This document shows, piece by piece, positions 21,584 to 33,634 of a stretch of 64,000 nt of DNA. The position numbers were made by a program, and so were the translations under genes. Each line of letters opens with the position of its first letter. Position 1 is the first letter of the stretch. Source of the stretch: Cercophora sp. LCS_1 (lineage: Eukaryota > Ascomycota > Sordariomycetes > Sordariales > Lasiosphaeriaceae); assembly GCA_036250225.1 (NCBI GenBank), contig JAPZLL010000033.1, forward strand, positions 1 through 64,000. The letters run 5' to 3'. The notes below the pieces were generated by a model. That model worked only from the letters and a program-made list of their open reading frames with translations. It made no database searches and had not been told where the DNA came from.

Positions 21584-22657
21584 ATCAGTTAAGTGGCCTT
21601 GGAAGCTTGATAGTAATGATCGAATCAAAGCGTCCGCGTGCTCGCCCTATATCTTTCCCAGCATCGCAGAGGATTTCTAAGCCACGATTCATTGAGCTTG
21701 CGATTTGGTGTTGGTACCCACCACATAATACGATGGACTTCATTGCTGGTTTTATATTTGTACTTTAAATCCACCTTGTTTTGTTGCAGGGGCCTGACTC
21801 GGTCCGAGTCAGGCCCGCCACAGAGTGGCAGACCACCTCCCCACAGCTGGCGCCACTTCCCCACACTTGTTGCCACCTGCAGGCCTATTTAGGCTGCAGA
21901 TTCCTCATTCGTTTCATGACGGAATAGAACAACATCCATTCCATTCTTTTCACTCATGCGGTGCAACATGTTTCCTTCCCATAAAGTAAAGCTCATTTGT
22001 GATGTCGTTGGCATTCCGGCTCTCGTCGGCCGTATTTCCCACATCGCGGCCCCAATGACCCGATCGAATGTATGATGGAGAGTTGTACCATTGTGCGAGT
22101 CAATAGCAGTGTGAAAGTTTCCAGGGCCCCAGGACGATTGTCGACTCGTCTGACTCAGCATGGGCCATTTTACCACTTTCTGGGTTAGGGTTAAAGCCTC
22201 GAGCGTTTTATCGCCCAAGCGTTTTGCGCGACCCAGCTTTCCTGCACTCCCAATAATCTCCAAACAACACGCACGCTTGCACAGCTTCTCGCCATGGATG
22301 GAAAACGAAAACTTGCTGAAGCCAACCCACTGCCGGTCAAGGCAGAGTACGTCTTCAATCGCCCCAATCAGTCGATAATTTCTTCAAGCTTCCGCTATCA
22401 GGCTATATAGCTCAAGCACAATCAATTATTAACATCTGGATTTTTATTGCGAAAAGCACGATGGTGGCGCCCAGGACCGCGCACTCCTTCAAACACATCT
22501 CAAGTTCCGATACAACGACGACGAGAGTCACAAACGCTGGATGTCACCGCGCTAGGTCCAGGGTTAGGGTTTGATTGTCAACCTTAATTGAACAGCATCA
22601 CTTCACAAACTCAAACTTCCGCCACTACAAGACAGTGCGCTTTTGAAAATAATAACC
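21584..22657. other. Intergenic with telomere-like words and a possible short gene
   Basis: A short frame from 22294 (MDGKRKLAEANPLPVKAE) is followed, beyond a possible intron from about 22349, by a segment reading HDGGAQDRALLQTHLKFRY to a stop at about 22556. I could not join these with good splice sites, so no CDS is called. Telomere-like GGGTTAGGGTT words occur at 22182 and 22561. Confidence 0.35.
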
Positions 22658-23874
22658 ATGAGAAATCCCGTAGTCATATCCCTTATCTCACTTCTTTTCT
22701 TCACAAAGATCACCGTCCAAGGGGCCGCTCAGGGCACACCCCGTAAGAACCTCATAATCGACACGGACCTCTTCAGCGACGTCGAGTACGGCCCCCACCC
22801 CACCCCACCCCATCCCATCCCATCCCATCCCCATCTCTCTCCCGATCCCACCCAAAGCTAACACCGATCCCCAAAAAAGCGATGCATCCGCCCTCCTCCT
22901 AGCCGCCACCTCTCCTCTTGTCAACCTCCTCGCCGTAAATGTCAACCACCCCTCCCTCTACTCCTCCCTCACCGCCTCGGCGATCCTGGCGCACTACGGC
23001 CACCCCACCATCCCAATCGGCGCCATCCGGCCCCTGACCAACGCCACCTTCATCGACACCTGGCTTTATCGTCTGGGCGAATACACCAGTAAAATCGCAT
23101 ACCATTTTTCCGGGGGTAGTCTCCCCTGGGGTCGCGCAGACGAGGCGTGGGATCCGGTGGATGTATATCGCAAGACACTCGCCGAGTCTGAAGATGTTAC
23201 CATCGTGTCGATTGGGTTTTTGGATAATGTGCGTTTCGTCTCTTGTTGATTGTGGAAAGGCTAACTAAATAACGTGACAGTTATCCGCTCTGCTCAACTC
23301 AACGGGTGATCGGTGGTCGGACCTCACAGGCCGCGAACTTGTCTCGAAAAAGGTCAAAGAGCTGGTTGTTATGGGCGGTGGGTATCCGACCGGTCACAGC
23401 TACAACTTTTGGGGCTCGAACGGGAGTCTCTCTGCGCATGTGATCAACACTTGGGAAGGGAGGATCACGTTTGTTGGCGATGACGTCGGGAAACATGTCC
23501 TGTCTGGGGCCCCGCTGATGAAAGACGCACCAGAGACGGACCCGGTGAGGATGGCGTATATTTACTATACGTACTATAGGGCGCACTCCTCGTGGGATCC
23601 GCTTGCTGTGATGTATGCGATCCATGGAGCGGGAGGGCTGTTTCGGTTTGGGAATGAGTACGGATATAACCATGTTGAGCAGAATGGCTCGAATCGCTGG
23701 GTGTGGGATGAGGATGCCAGGAATCAGCATTTTCTGCGGTTGAAGGTGGATAATGAGACTGCTGCTGCTGAGCTAGATCGGTTGTTCCTGGAGGGTGCGT
23801 TGCCTGTCGTGGAGAAAAGGGGCGGGACAGCGACGTGCGAGGGGAAGGAATCCTGTCCGCGGGAGGAGCTGTGA
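22658..23874 (+). CDS. Secreted inosine-uridine preferring nucleoside hydrolase
   Basis: Three exons, 22658-22785, 22880-23228 and 23281-23874, with 94- and 52-nt introns; 356 residues. A signal peptide (about residues 1-25) is followed by NLIIDTDLFSDVDDASALL, the calcium-binding DTDxxxDVDD motif of nucleoside hydrolases. It is restored only by removing intron 1, which contains a C-rich CCCCACCCC/CCCATC repeat. Further family marks are VVMGGGYPTG, NTWEGRITFVGDDVG and SSWDPLAVMYAIHG with the late catalytic Asp. The enzyme cleaves the N-glycosidic bond of nucleosides to base and ribose; secretion suggests extracellular nucleoside salvage. Two or more glycosylation sites are present. Full length, no defects. 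Confidence 0.93.
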
Positions 23875-23978
23875 TCTTGCCGGGTCTCAATGCACTCGGT
23901 CAAAACAAGGGCTATATATATTCTTCGATTGACAGCTGGCAAAGACGATAGAAAAACGACGGGTTCCGTGACACCCGC

Positions 23979-26177
23979 TCAGCTCCGAATTGAACTCCCA
24001 CGATACCGTCCCGGAAACTGCTCTGAATAAGACTCTCGCACTGTCGTTGCCCACGACCCTGTACTCCCCAATGGTCCACTGTCTTCTCCACTCACCGTTT
24101 CATCGGCCGGCGACGTATCCCATTCCGCCTTGATGGCGACCTTCTCCGGGGCCGAGCTATTAGGCAGAGCCTCACCCTGGTAGAGGATCGCGAATCGGAG
24201 ATCGCCCGAAGGCCCGACAGTCAGGTGCACATCGTACTCGCAGACGTGATACTCCTTTTTGATCTTCCAGAAGCAGGCCCTGTGTCTCTTCTTCCTGGTG
24301 ACCAATTGGTACGATGGAACTCCGGTCAGGTTGGCGCGGACTTCGTATAGCCTTTCCACGCCAGCTATGCTCTTGTCAGCGGTCAGTTCCAGAGAGGGGA
24401 CTGCAAAGACGTACGATCATTGACATTGCCTGGCTCACAGCCCTCTGGGTTGTCAGATGAGACAATTGTCTCGATCCAGGACAGCGGCTCGGTGAGTCCT
24501 GCATGCCGAGTGATCGTCGCAAAGAGCTGATTCCCGCTGACGATCTTGTCCCCTCGTTTGACAATCCACTTGATCTGCTCCGGCACATACACCTTGTCGT
24601 CCCAAATGTCGACGATTTGGTTTTGGTTGAAGTGCTTCTTTGGGGAATACCGCTCGCTGGTCACAACGCCGTAGCTCGCCCGGGCAATGCGTGTCCGGAG
24701 GATGCTGCTGGTATGGTCGAGAAGCAGTCCTTTGATCACCACGAGCTGAGGCTCAGCACACATTTGCACCCTGGTTCCGCTCAGCGATTTCCGTTCTGAG
24801 GTCTCGACGTGCTGTTGGAGGCGTTTGAGGATGTACTCGGAGCTTCCGAGACCGCCAGAAAGAATGATGTACTTCTGTCGAGGCAGATGGTTAGCCGGTC
24901 TGCTCAGGCTCGGGACAAGATGGCCACCTACCACCCCACCATAGCCATCCTTCTCAAACTTATCCAACCCTTCCTCCAGGAGGTCGACGATCTTCGTCAG
25001 TTGAAGATCAAAAAGGCCCTCAAACTCGGATCTGCCGCAACCGTCAGCTGAGTCTTATCACTTCCCGGCGCACGGGAGCCCTTACTTGGGAATCACAATG
25101 TGGCCATCCTCAATCCCGAGCTCCGGACACGAAAAGTCATAGCGAACTCCCGAGATTTCGATCCTATAGGAATCATCCTCCCGATCAAAATCAGGGTCCC
25201 CAAATTTGTGTTTTTGCGTCTTGTAGTACGGGCTTTGTGATAATTTGACATGCAAGTCGGCGGGAAGCTGAGACAAGATGTCCGGTTGTTTCTCCAGTCG
25301 CTGCTTGACAAGTTGCTGAAAGGTGAGATCAATCATCATCGACCCTATGCCGGTACCACGAACGTCCTGGACCTGTTCCATGACGGGTGGATTCGCTGAG
25401 CACACCTGAACAAAGGCAAGATCGGTTGTTCCGCCTCCCGCATCAACCGAAAGAAAGACATCGCCATTATCGAACGGAAGTGACGTCCCCACCCGGAGCA
25501 TCGACGAAACAGCCGCCGCCTCCGCTTCCGTCAACCCGAGGATCACTTCATGATTGTGAGGCCCCCCGAATCCAGCCCTGTGGATGATCTCCTGAAAGTC
25601 GTTGAGGATGCCCTGCCCTTGCCAAGTTGTTGGCACGCTGAAGATGAACTCGATCGCCATGTCATCCCAGCGGACCTCTGCCTCGCCACCATTGCTCCTG
25701 AAGATGCTCTTGCGGATGTGCTTGTAGATCTCCCCAAGGTATTCCCCCACGAGCCTGTGCACTTCGGCCATACTCTTGGGTGCCCAGGTGATTCCTCGTC
25801 TCTTGCTGCTCTCCAGCAGTCGTGGCTCGAGGAACATCTTGAGATATCGCCATTTTTCCGTCTCTGGTGTTTCGCTACCGCAGAGGAACCCCCATTTTCG
25901 TGTCCCGTTCGGCGAGGTCTTCTTCGCGAGGACGGATGGGACCTTTCGCTCGTTTCCAGCATCGCCGGCGCCGCCACCGCCTGGCCAGTCGCTGACAACC
26001 TGGGTGGGCGCTCGCTCTCGGTTGGGGTTCAGCCATGCGACTCCTACATGACGTCGGTTGTCAGTCCCGGCAATCTGGGTGAGACACGCTGATGAGTTCA
26101 GGTAAGAAAAGCTCCTCACCGGTATACGTTGTACCAAAGTCGATCGCAACACAGAGGTCAGGTTTCTTGTGATCCAT
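23979..26177 (-). CDS. Hsp70-like actin-type ATPase
   Basis: Five exons: 26120-26177, 25086-26043, 24932-25031, 24415-24874 and 23979-24364, with introns of 76, 54, 57 and 50 nt; 653 residues. It has all three nucleotide-binding motifs of the Hsp70/actin fold: phosphate-1 AIDFGTTYTGVAW (residues about 10-22), phosphate-2 FLSVDAGGGTTDLAF (about 215-230) and adenosine KYIILSGGLGSSEYI (about 373-387). It lacks the conserved Hsp70 peptide-binding domain; the last 130 residues are unlike DnaK. Such diverged Hsp70-like proteins are expanded in moulds, often beside NLR and HET genes, with unknown clients. It is transcribed divergently from a mucin-like membrane protein across about 1 kb. Splice junctions all restore family motifs. 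Confidence 0.9.
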
Positions 26178-27215
26178 GGGATCTCCTGGTTGTTTCAACC
26201 TATATCGCACGCGCAAATAACAGGCGGTGTGGCGATCACAGAAACCAAACAAAAGCGAGGGGGGAGCACGGCTTCAGGCACATAAGCGGGATGGGGGAAC
26301 GAGATGCGAAGGGCGACAGGAACCAGAACCGGGACCATGCGGAGGCTCTGTGCAACCCACACGCGTGCCCAGCCTTCTCGCCCCTCCGAGATCCTGAGCG
26401 TGATGGTTGCACAACTAGGCTCCAACGAGGGGACATTGGTGGCTGGCTAGTCTGAGACCAAAATCTCGTCCCTCATTGGTAGCCTTGTCTCCCAATGATG
26501 GCGTCAACGTGATTGTGATTCCGGGCTTGCAGCCACGCCGTACCTCTAACCCCTGAATGATTGTTAGCTTGGCACTCGGATAGGGACTATGAGCGAATCA
26601 ATGAGTGCGCTCTCGGGGACATAACTTGGCCTTCTTCCAGGAGTCTTGAACTGAATGCACTCACTAAGCCCAACTGGAAGAGATTCCCAGGACTGATCAT
26701 ATGGAAGACCCACTTCGCGCGCCAGCAGTTCCGAGCTAACAATTACTCAGGGGTTGGAGTGCTCCATATTGAGCCCGCCTTTGATTTGTCCTCGCAATCA
26801 AGAAACCACTCAAGCCGTGCCAGCCCACCAAGCCGGACGGGGTTGGTGAAAGCTTTAGCCAACCACAACCTGGGAGCTGCTGTGGAACCTGGCCGGTGAT
26901 CCTCGAGCCAACCGAAGTCGCATCGTCCCGTTGTGTTTTTTTGGGGCTGGCCGCGCCAGAACAAAACAGGCCAAGCGCGGGGGAAACGACCGAAGTACCG
27001 ATACCTCGACACCAGAGCCTTGCGCACCTAAGCGAGCCATACCAACGGGCCACCGCAGCGCTGCTTTTGGTCCCTTCTTCCCTCCCTCGTTCTTTTTGTG
27101 TCCGTGTTTCACATCCAGGACGCATCACTTGTTTACATTTTGGAAGACAATCGATTGTCGACAAGCTCCAGCCCAGTTGAGCGGATCTCGCAACAACCCA
27201 ACACGCCTCTTCAAG
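26178..27215. other. Divergent promoter region of the Hsp70-like and membrane-protein genes
   Basis: About 1 kb without a credible gene. It is expected to carry both promoters. The frame of the downstream gene extends upstream without stops to 26931, but it has no protein character before the ATG at 27216. Confidence 0.45.
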
Positions 27216-28612
27216 ATGACATCAACCAACACCTTCGGGGTGGTCCTCACCGTCCCGGCAACGATGTATCTGGATCCTGGAGCCCATGGGCCGGAAGAAC
27301 TCACCTGTCCCCAGCCACAGGGGATTGAAGCAAGCCAGATCACGGCGCCAGGAGTTGCGTTCAGCACCCAACCCAAGGTGAGCACGCAAGGGCGGACTTC
27401 GGTCACCGTTCCCTCAGGTGGTGCCATCCCCATTTCATACATATGTCTGTATACGATTGAAGCAGTTCAAACGCTTGGCCTCTGTGTCTGCACCCGAACG
27501 ACAACCATAGTAGGGACCAACACGGCTCGGCTGGTGGAAACCACCAGCGCCACCGGTGGAAATCAAACCACAGCGCCCACACACGGCGGCATCTCGTCCG
27601 GCGCCGCAGCAGGAATCGGAATCGGTGTCGCCATAGCCGGCATTGCTATCGGCGCTGCAGCGGCGTGGTTTCTCTTCCGTCGTCGTCGTCAGCAACACTC
27701 GGGAGGCTCTCCCGCCCTTCCCATCATAGCCGGCGACAAGCGAGCGGCAAACAGCCCTCCCGCACCACCAAAAGGAGGGACCGGAGGCCTCGCGGGCCTT
27801 CACCACTACCTCCTCGATGGTCCAGGCGATAGCGAAATCGCACGCGAGTTGACGTCCCTCGGCCACTTGCTCAAGGACCATGTTCAGGCCAGCTACCACA
27901 AAGCCCCTCTCGGTCGCGACTACCTCTCTCAAGTCAGCAACTCCCTCTCCGATCTTGGCCTCGATAGGGTGACGCAGTCACAGATCGCCAATCTGGCTTT
28001 GAACGAGCGGACGCGGCACGTCGCGATTCGGGGGCTTTTGGCACGCGCCATCTTCTCGGCTCTCGATGTAAGCTCCGGCAGCAGTCTGTCCTTGCTTCCG
28101 CCCTCGGTGGCTGCGTTTGCGAGGGCGATGCCGCTCGACAGGAATAGGAGGTTGACGTCGCAGGGTGAGCACCAGCATCCCTTCATTCACCAGAGATGAT
28201 CCTAACGAGTGGCGAAACAGACCTCACGGCCCTCGGCACCTGGCGTCGGGTGTCTGCATACCTCCTCCATGAAAGCCGACATGATCGATCGCCATTGCGG
28301 GTGCCGTCGGGCATCGACACACAGATCAGGGATCTCCAGGCTGCGCTGGATGGATTCTTGAGCATCTTTGTCCACGATGACTCCCGCGCGAGAGCCAACC
28401 AGGCCAAAAGTTTGGAACGAGCGATCCGTGCGTGTGCGAAGTTTGGTTATGTGTTGTTTTCCCATCCGTGCGACTGGGAGTACTTGTTCTGGAACGAAGA
28501 GCAGAGCTCGTCAGTCGTGGTGCTGCCCGGGCTGGAAAGACTGAGCGGACCAGATGGTGAGGTGTACAAGTCCGGACACGTCGTTTTACATCCAACGGTC
28601 GAGGGCATATGA
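27216..28612 (+). CDS. Single-pass membrane protein with Thr-rich ectodomain and conserved cytoplasmic helical domain
   Basis: Two exons, 27216-28164 and 28221-28612, with a 56-nt intron; 446 residues. The N-terminal 120 residues are Thr/Ser/Pro-rich and have no clear signal peptide. A glycine/alanine transmembrane helix follows (GAAAGIGIGVAIAGIAIG, about residues 130-148), then a stop-transfer RRRRQQ. The cytoplasmic part contains GLHHYLLDGPGD and, after the intron, LTALGTWRRVSAYLLHESRHD and CAKFGYVLFSHPCDW. The last two blocks recur in many uncharacterised fungal single-pass proteins. A type III-like topology as a wall or surface sensor is plausible but inferred. It is divergent from the Hsp70-like gene and convergent with the small HeLo-like gene. 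Confidence 0.85.
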
Positions 28613-28740
28613 GAGAGGGAAGTCGTGGGTGGAATCAGCTTGAGTTGAGACTGAAAGTGGATAGTACTATTCTGATAATCCTCGTGCAAAAATGGAATCT
28701 GTGGAGTCGCAGTGAAATCCAGTCCCTGTCCTTGTGTCCC

Positions 28741-29526
28741 TCACCTCGAAGCCAGCGAAGAGCCGCCAACTCCTAGAGCCATGAGATCTGCCACTACACC
28801 GCTGATAAGACCTGTTCCATGCTGGTCCTGGGCAGTCTTGGCAGAAGTCACCGAATTAACCGGCGACTTCGCGTGCTCTGTTCCAGACATCAAACTATCG
28901 GTCGAGTTCAGGCGTGGTAGCTCCTTCACGGTGACGGGATCGAGATAGCCCAGCCCCTTCACATCCTGTTCTGCTCGGACCGTATCAAGTTCCTCCTGGC
29001 GACGGCGCTCTTCTGCCCTCGCCTGCTCCGCAACCGCTTCGAGCGGCCCAAAGCGCACAATCTGCTCCAGGCGGCTGATCTGATCTCGCACCTCAATCTG
29101 ATTGCGAAGGATGGCCTTCTCGTGAATGCTGTACAGATTCCGATCGTTCACTTTCCAGCGAAACCGTTTGCCGAATCCAGAAGTAGGGTTTTTCGACGAA
29201 CCAGCCCCGGCTGTTCCGGAGCGACGAGACGACGACTTGATCTTGTTGCGCTCCAAGATGGGCATGGCACGGGCCAAGGCCTCCCATGTTTCCTTGATTG
29301 TGGCCTCAATGCTTCTCTCGTCGTCGGGGCGCTGAGCGAGGACGGCTGCGTGCTTCTTGCGAAGGTCGATCAGCTCGCCGAGCTTCTTCTGGCATTTGGT
29401 GATCTCGATGGCAGCTGCTTCGACTTCTTCAGGTGTTTGCAGGAGGTCAGCGGCGTGCAGGACTGCGCGACTGGCTGCCCCTATGACACCGCCGACGGCG
29501 GAGACGATGGCAATAGGCTCTGGCAT
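28741..29526 (-). CDS. HeLo-like N-terminal-domain protein, stand-alone
   Basis: Intronless, 261 residues. It begins MPEPIAIVSAVGGVIGAASR, a hydrophobic, glycine-rich opening helix like those at the N-termini of fungal STAND and HeLo-like proteins. Predicted coiled helices follow (EEVEAAAIEITKCQKKLGEL), then a basic Ser-rich linker and a second coiled coil around RDQISRLEQIVRF and AEERRRQEELDTV. It ends in a low-complexity region with another hydrophobic segment (ISGVVADLMALGVGG). There is no nucleotide-binding or repeat domain. Proteins of this shape can be isolated signalling or cell-death effector modules, which is an inference. The gene is convergent with the membrane-protein gene 128 bp away. 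Confidence 0.7.
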   Translation of the reverse strand: MPEPIAIVSAVGGVIGAASRAVLHAADLLQTPEEVEAAAIEITKCQKKLGELIDLRKKHAAVLAQRPDDERSIEATIKETWEALARAMPILERNKIKSSSRRSGTAGAGSSKNPTSGFGKRFRWKVNDRNLYSIHEKAILRNQIEVRDQISRLEQIVRFGPLEAVAEQARAEERRRQEELDTVRAEQDVKGLGYLDPVTVKELPRLNSTDSLMSGTEHAKSPVNSVTSAKTAQDQHGTGLISGVVADLMALGVGGSSLASR

Positions 29527-29978
29527 CGTGCGGCAGTGTTCGGATCAGGAACGGGACGGTGCTTGTTTGTGAAGATCAGCTCTGGTATCGGGAGCGCTGC
29601 CTCAGTCGGGCGAAAAATCCAGAGCTTGCAGGAGCACAGGAGGTGGGCGCTCCCTTCCCCGCCCGGAGGCCAAGACAAGGAGGCTCTGTGCTGCATTCGA
29701 CGGAGTATCTGTACAAGTCGGCCAAGCTGTGAGTGATATCCCCTGCTGACTTGCCAAGCCCAGGCAACAGGCCGCCATTTCAGCTGAAATACTGAGTAGT
29801 GCTCTCGCCCGACCAGGCCTTGCTCCTCCCCGTCCGTGTGTGCATGCAGGCTGTCAATAGTCGTCGGTCTCGATAGATGTGAGCGCCACAACGTCCGGTT
29901 CTTCCCAGTGCCGGGGGTGGAGCGAAAAACGCAACTGCCAAGAAGGGACGCGAGCACCGATTCGTTGTTCGAGCCAAT

Positions 29979-30343
29979 CAATTCTCAAATTCTCGTTTGA
30001 TCCGTCTGTCGCCAAGATGTTTGGCGGTAAAAGCAAAGAGAGCCTTGTGCAAAATGTCGACGATTTGCTCCTCAACCGGCCACGTCCTGCCCCAAGATCA
30101 TTAGCATAACGCAGTGCGACATAACTCACCATGAGAGAAGGTCCGCGCCAGTCCAGTTTTCCAGTGTTTGATCAGTGAGAAGACGGATGCCTGCAAACAT
30201 GAAGTCGGCAAAGGGACCTCGGACATCCTTCCAGGCCATGATAGCGCGGATTGCCGCAGCTGCAGCCCCTTGGCCATAGTGCATGGCCATGTTGAGGCCA
30301 AACAATTCACTGTCGGTTGCCGCTCGAACACCAATCAGGCGCT
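29979..30343 (-). pseudogene. 3' end of an unidentified gene (two exons)
   Basis: Exon 30130-30343 reads LIGVRAATDSELFGLNMAMH, continues through MAWKDVRGPFADFMFAGIRL and ends TGADLLSW. A 43-nt intron (30087-30129, GTGAGT...GCTAAT...CAG) joins it to exon 29979-30086, which reads TWPVEEQIVDILHKALFAFT and stops at 29979. The splice and the protein-like composition argue for a real coding origin. Upstream (30344-30750) I found only frames with stops, though a GTAAGA donor at about 30475 hints at one more exon. I cannot name the family. It is either a 5'-truncated remnant or a gene whose upstream exons I failed to assemble. Confidence 0.5.
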
Positions 30344-31093
30344 CTAGAGTTCACGCAGGGACATATGAGTTGGGGTGGCTGGTAAAGCCGTGTTCGGCCT
30401 TTTCTCCGAGTCATTCTGCCCAACGTTCGAGGGCACCCTTGGGATGCACCATCAGAATTTCGGATGGGAGTCTTACGCTGCAACACCCATCAGCCCAGAT
30501 GCGCACCCATGCAGGATGACGGTGGTCGGCGATGCGAGTTGAAAATGTTGAAAGTGGCTGACCACAAAATTTGCTGTTGGAATGACATTCGACTGTGGTC
30601 TGGTCGAGGAAGGTGCACGCCAAAGCGGTGACGTCCTTGTCCCCCAACGGCCCACTTGCCGATCGCGGGCAGGTCCCACCTCGTCACCCCCCCAGCTCAC
30701 CAAGCGGGTGACAAAAAATGCGCACGCTGAACATGGCTGCAGCCACTTCAAATGCTCTGCACCGGTTGGCTTACTTCATAAAGAAAATAAAAATATTATA
30801 GTCAGGACTGAGAGTAGTATTCTAAGGCTTGTGGAATATTATTTGATGCCTTGGAATAACACCTCAACCTCCAAGTTTGCTGTGTGCGGTTATCTTGTCA
30901 AGGATTTGCTCACACTCTCAATGCTGCAGTCTCGCCTACAAACCACAAACACAAGTAGCCTGGAAGAAAACCAGGTAAAGGAATGCCGGCCCAGCCACTC
31001 ACCTGCTTATGGCACGCCCTCGTCCTTTCGAACAGTGGGCCTGCAAAAGAAAAATATGAAGTTGATCCAGATTTCGAATTAGTGGTTGGCAGA
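30344..31093. other. Intergenic; possible lost exons
   Basis: May hold eroded upstream exons of the gene fragment at 29979-30343 (for example a frame containing SPTTVILHGCASGLMGVAA on the minus strand). From 30780 the DNA becomes A/T-richer. Nothing else was recognised. Confidence 0.35.
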
Positions 31094-33303
31094 CTAGACC
31101 AGTTCTACCTCAACCCAAAGCGCATCCCGAAACCAGTTCTCTGCTCTCTCGGGGTCCAGATGTCCCGACCCGATCCGCCGAAACTTCCCCGGGGTTTTGA
31201 GAGGGGAAAGAATAAGAAAATAAAGAAACCCATGCTGGTGTTCTCCTTTGATAACGCCAACCAGGAAACAAGCTACCTCGACCTCCGGCTTCTCATCCTC
31301 AACATCATACTGCACTTCCACTCCATTCTTAAAGTCGTACTCCGGCGGCGCGACGAAGACGCAAGGGCCTCGAAGCGATATCGAAATCCCAGAACCCGCC
31401 ATGGTTGAAACCTCGCTCCCAGCCGGCGTCGATATGGCCAAGATCTCCGTCTCGCTGTTCAACCCCGCATCCAGCGCAGGCGGGTAGTATGCGCCCGAGG
31501 TGCCATCCTCTTCATGGAGATTGATGTGCTCAATGGAAGCCCACGACCATGTGGGTAACTGCGACCCCGTGCTCTCAGCTTTCCGACGCCGCCGATAACC
31601 AACCAATGGCCTCCTCCACAAGAGTCCGCGGAGAAGATCATCGGCCCACAAAGCAGCAAGATATTGGCAGTTGAGGACACTTTGGAATCGCCCGGCCAAA
31701 CCAGCGAGTGCGGGAAGCCGATCTGTCTCTCGGGTGATGAGGAGGCCAGAGTACTGACCGATGAGTCCCCGCCAGGTGTTGAAAGCTTGGTCCTTGGCCC
31801 TGGTGCCCTGGAAGACTTGGGATGCCTGCAACCTGTAGGGCGTTTCTCCAAAGCTGGCCCGGTATAGCCCGTCTAATCCCTTGAGAAATCCACATTCACA
31901 GGCCGTGGTGGTCGCGCACTCCCACACCACTTCCTCCGAGTGGAAGTGAAGGACCCGGCGCGACATCATGCGCTCCTGGAAGCACCAGGCCCGAGACATT
32001 AACGGGGCCATGAGCCGGGCTAGGTTCTCGCCGTTGCTTCCAAACTGCTGGTGAGCGGCATCAAATGTCAACCGGGCATTGACCTTGAAGTCCTGTCCGT
32101 TGTATGTCCCTGCGTGGATGGGGACAGTTTCCCGGACCCGCCGCGCCACGCCTGGACCTTTAACCCATCTTGGGAAGAGACAACCCCCCGACCCGTCTGC
32201 TGATCCCGTGGCGGAGATGGTGAGATGCGCATTGGAGTAGATGGTTCCCATCCTCTTCGACTCGGCCGCCCAATCTGATGCGCTGTCCTGGATGATGCAC
32301 AAGGAGTCGATCCAGAGGTATTGAATGCCCAAGCCTCTGGTCACAAGGATGGCGTCCTGGAAGGTCTTGCTGAGCTCGTTCCATGCGATGACTTGGCGGT
32401 GTTGGTCGATGTTTAGGATAGTCGTCCGGACCAGGACGCCGTTGACGCCCCAGCAGTGGCTTAGGGCTGCGTACTTCAGGTTATCCTTCTGGCTGATGTC
32501 TTCGACCAGGACAAGCTTGACGTGTGGCTCCTCAATTGTCCCGAGATCCAAGAGACGTGCTGGCAACCCTATCAGGTTTGCCTCCCGGCAAGAGCCCTCG
32601 TGTAATCGGACACATGTTTCGAGCAGTGGCTTCACGACGGATAGGCAGTGTTGCAGATCGAGAGAGACGGGTACATCTGCTGAGCGGCCTATCGAGGGCC
32701 ACAGGGGGTGAACTTCTTAAACTATGGTCAGCGAGGCCTGATACCGGTAAGAGAGGATCCTCGAGGTTGAACAAGTAACCTACTCTCAGCAAATAGTTCA
32801 ACTATGACAAATGGGTCTCGGTAGCTATGGTCATAATCGTGCAGGGCGACAAGGAGTTGGGATTCCGGCCGGAGGTAGATAAACACAGTACCAAGCACCA
32901 TTTCCACCGCATAGGTCGCCCAGTCTTGAATATCGGCCCTGCAGAAGTGAGTAAGAGCGTTGAAAATCATCAAACACGCTTCGCAGCCATTCCTCCCTGA
33001 CATGCGGAGCTCAAACAAGCGGGCCAGGTGAGACCTCGTGGTGTCGGTGCCGTCATCCTCGTATTCAGCATAATCGAGATCGAGACAGGTCGCACATCGT
33101 CCTTGGTCCTCTCTGTTGACGTTCTCAGTAGGATCAAGTCGGTCGAAAAAGCTCGCGATGCTAGCCGGCGAGACGTTTGAGGGGTTCTCCTCAAGAAGCG
33201 CAATGAGTTCCTCCGAGTCCCATGAGAGCAATGGGGCCGTGTCTTGGCCCTCCTCGTGCTCCAAAGGTGAATAGTGAGAAGATGGTTTGACAAAGTTTTG
33301 CAT
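31094..33303 (-). CDS. HET-domain protein
   Basis: Two exons, 32784-33303 and 31094-32712, with a 71-nt intron (GTAGGT...CTGACCATAG...AAG); 712 residues. The N-terminal 170 residues carry a Cys pair (CATCLDLDYAE, CEACLMIF), common ahead of HET domains. The HET domain shows its three blocks: NLKYAALSHCWG (about 250-261), QYLWIDSLCIIQDSASDWA (about 310-328) and MGTIYSNAHLTISATGS. Downstream SRAWCFQERMMSRRVLHF and the LPTWSWASIEH motif are also typical. HET-domain proteins drive heterokaryon incompatibility and regulated cell death through a TIR-like fold. Intact as read, so probably functional. Confidence 0.92.
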
Positions 33304-33634
33304 CGCGTACCGGAATGAGGGATGCTAGGGTAAATGAAGGAATGCTAGAGACGTGTGCTGGGTGCCAATTTACTTCCCGGTTCCCAACCACGATCACGGG
33401 GTTTCGCTAATTAGCGCCATGCAGGCTGCACAAGTCGCGGCTCCTCCCCGCTTGGAAGGCAAAGAGACCCTCGGAGTGGAGGGGACGATGGAGACCGGGA
33501 TGTTGTCTTCAAACCGCCATAATAACTGGTATCCTAACGAACTAAAGCAAAATGGTATATGGCATATCCTCCGTCATCGCTCGTTCATTCCCCATAACAA
33601 TGAAATCCAGTCATTCCTGCTTGTACTCCATGCA
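33304..33634. other. Intergenic, 331 bp
   Basis: Between the HET gene start and the permease stop. No gene or repeat was recognised; it contains the HET promoter and permease 3' end. Confidence 0.4.
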
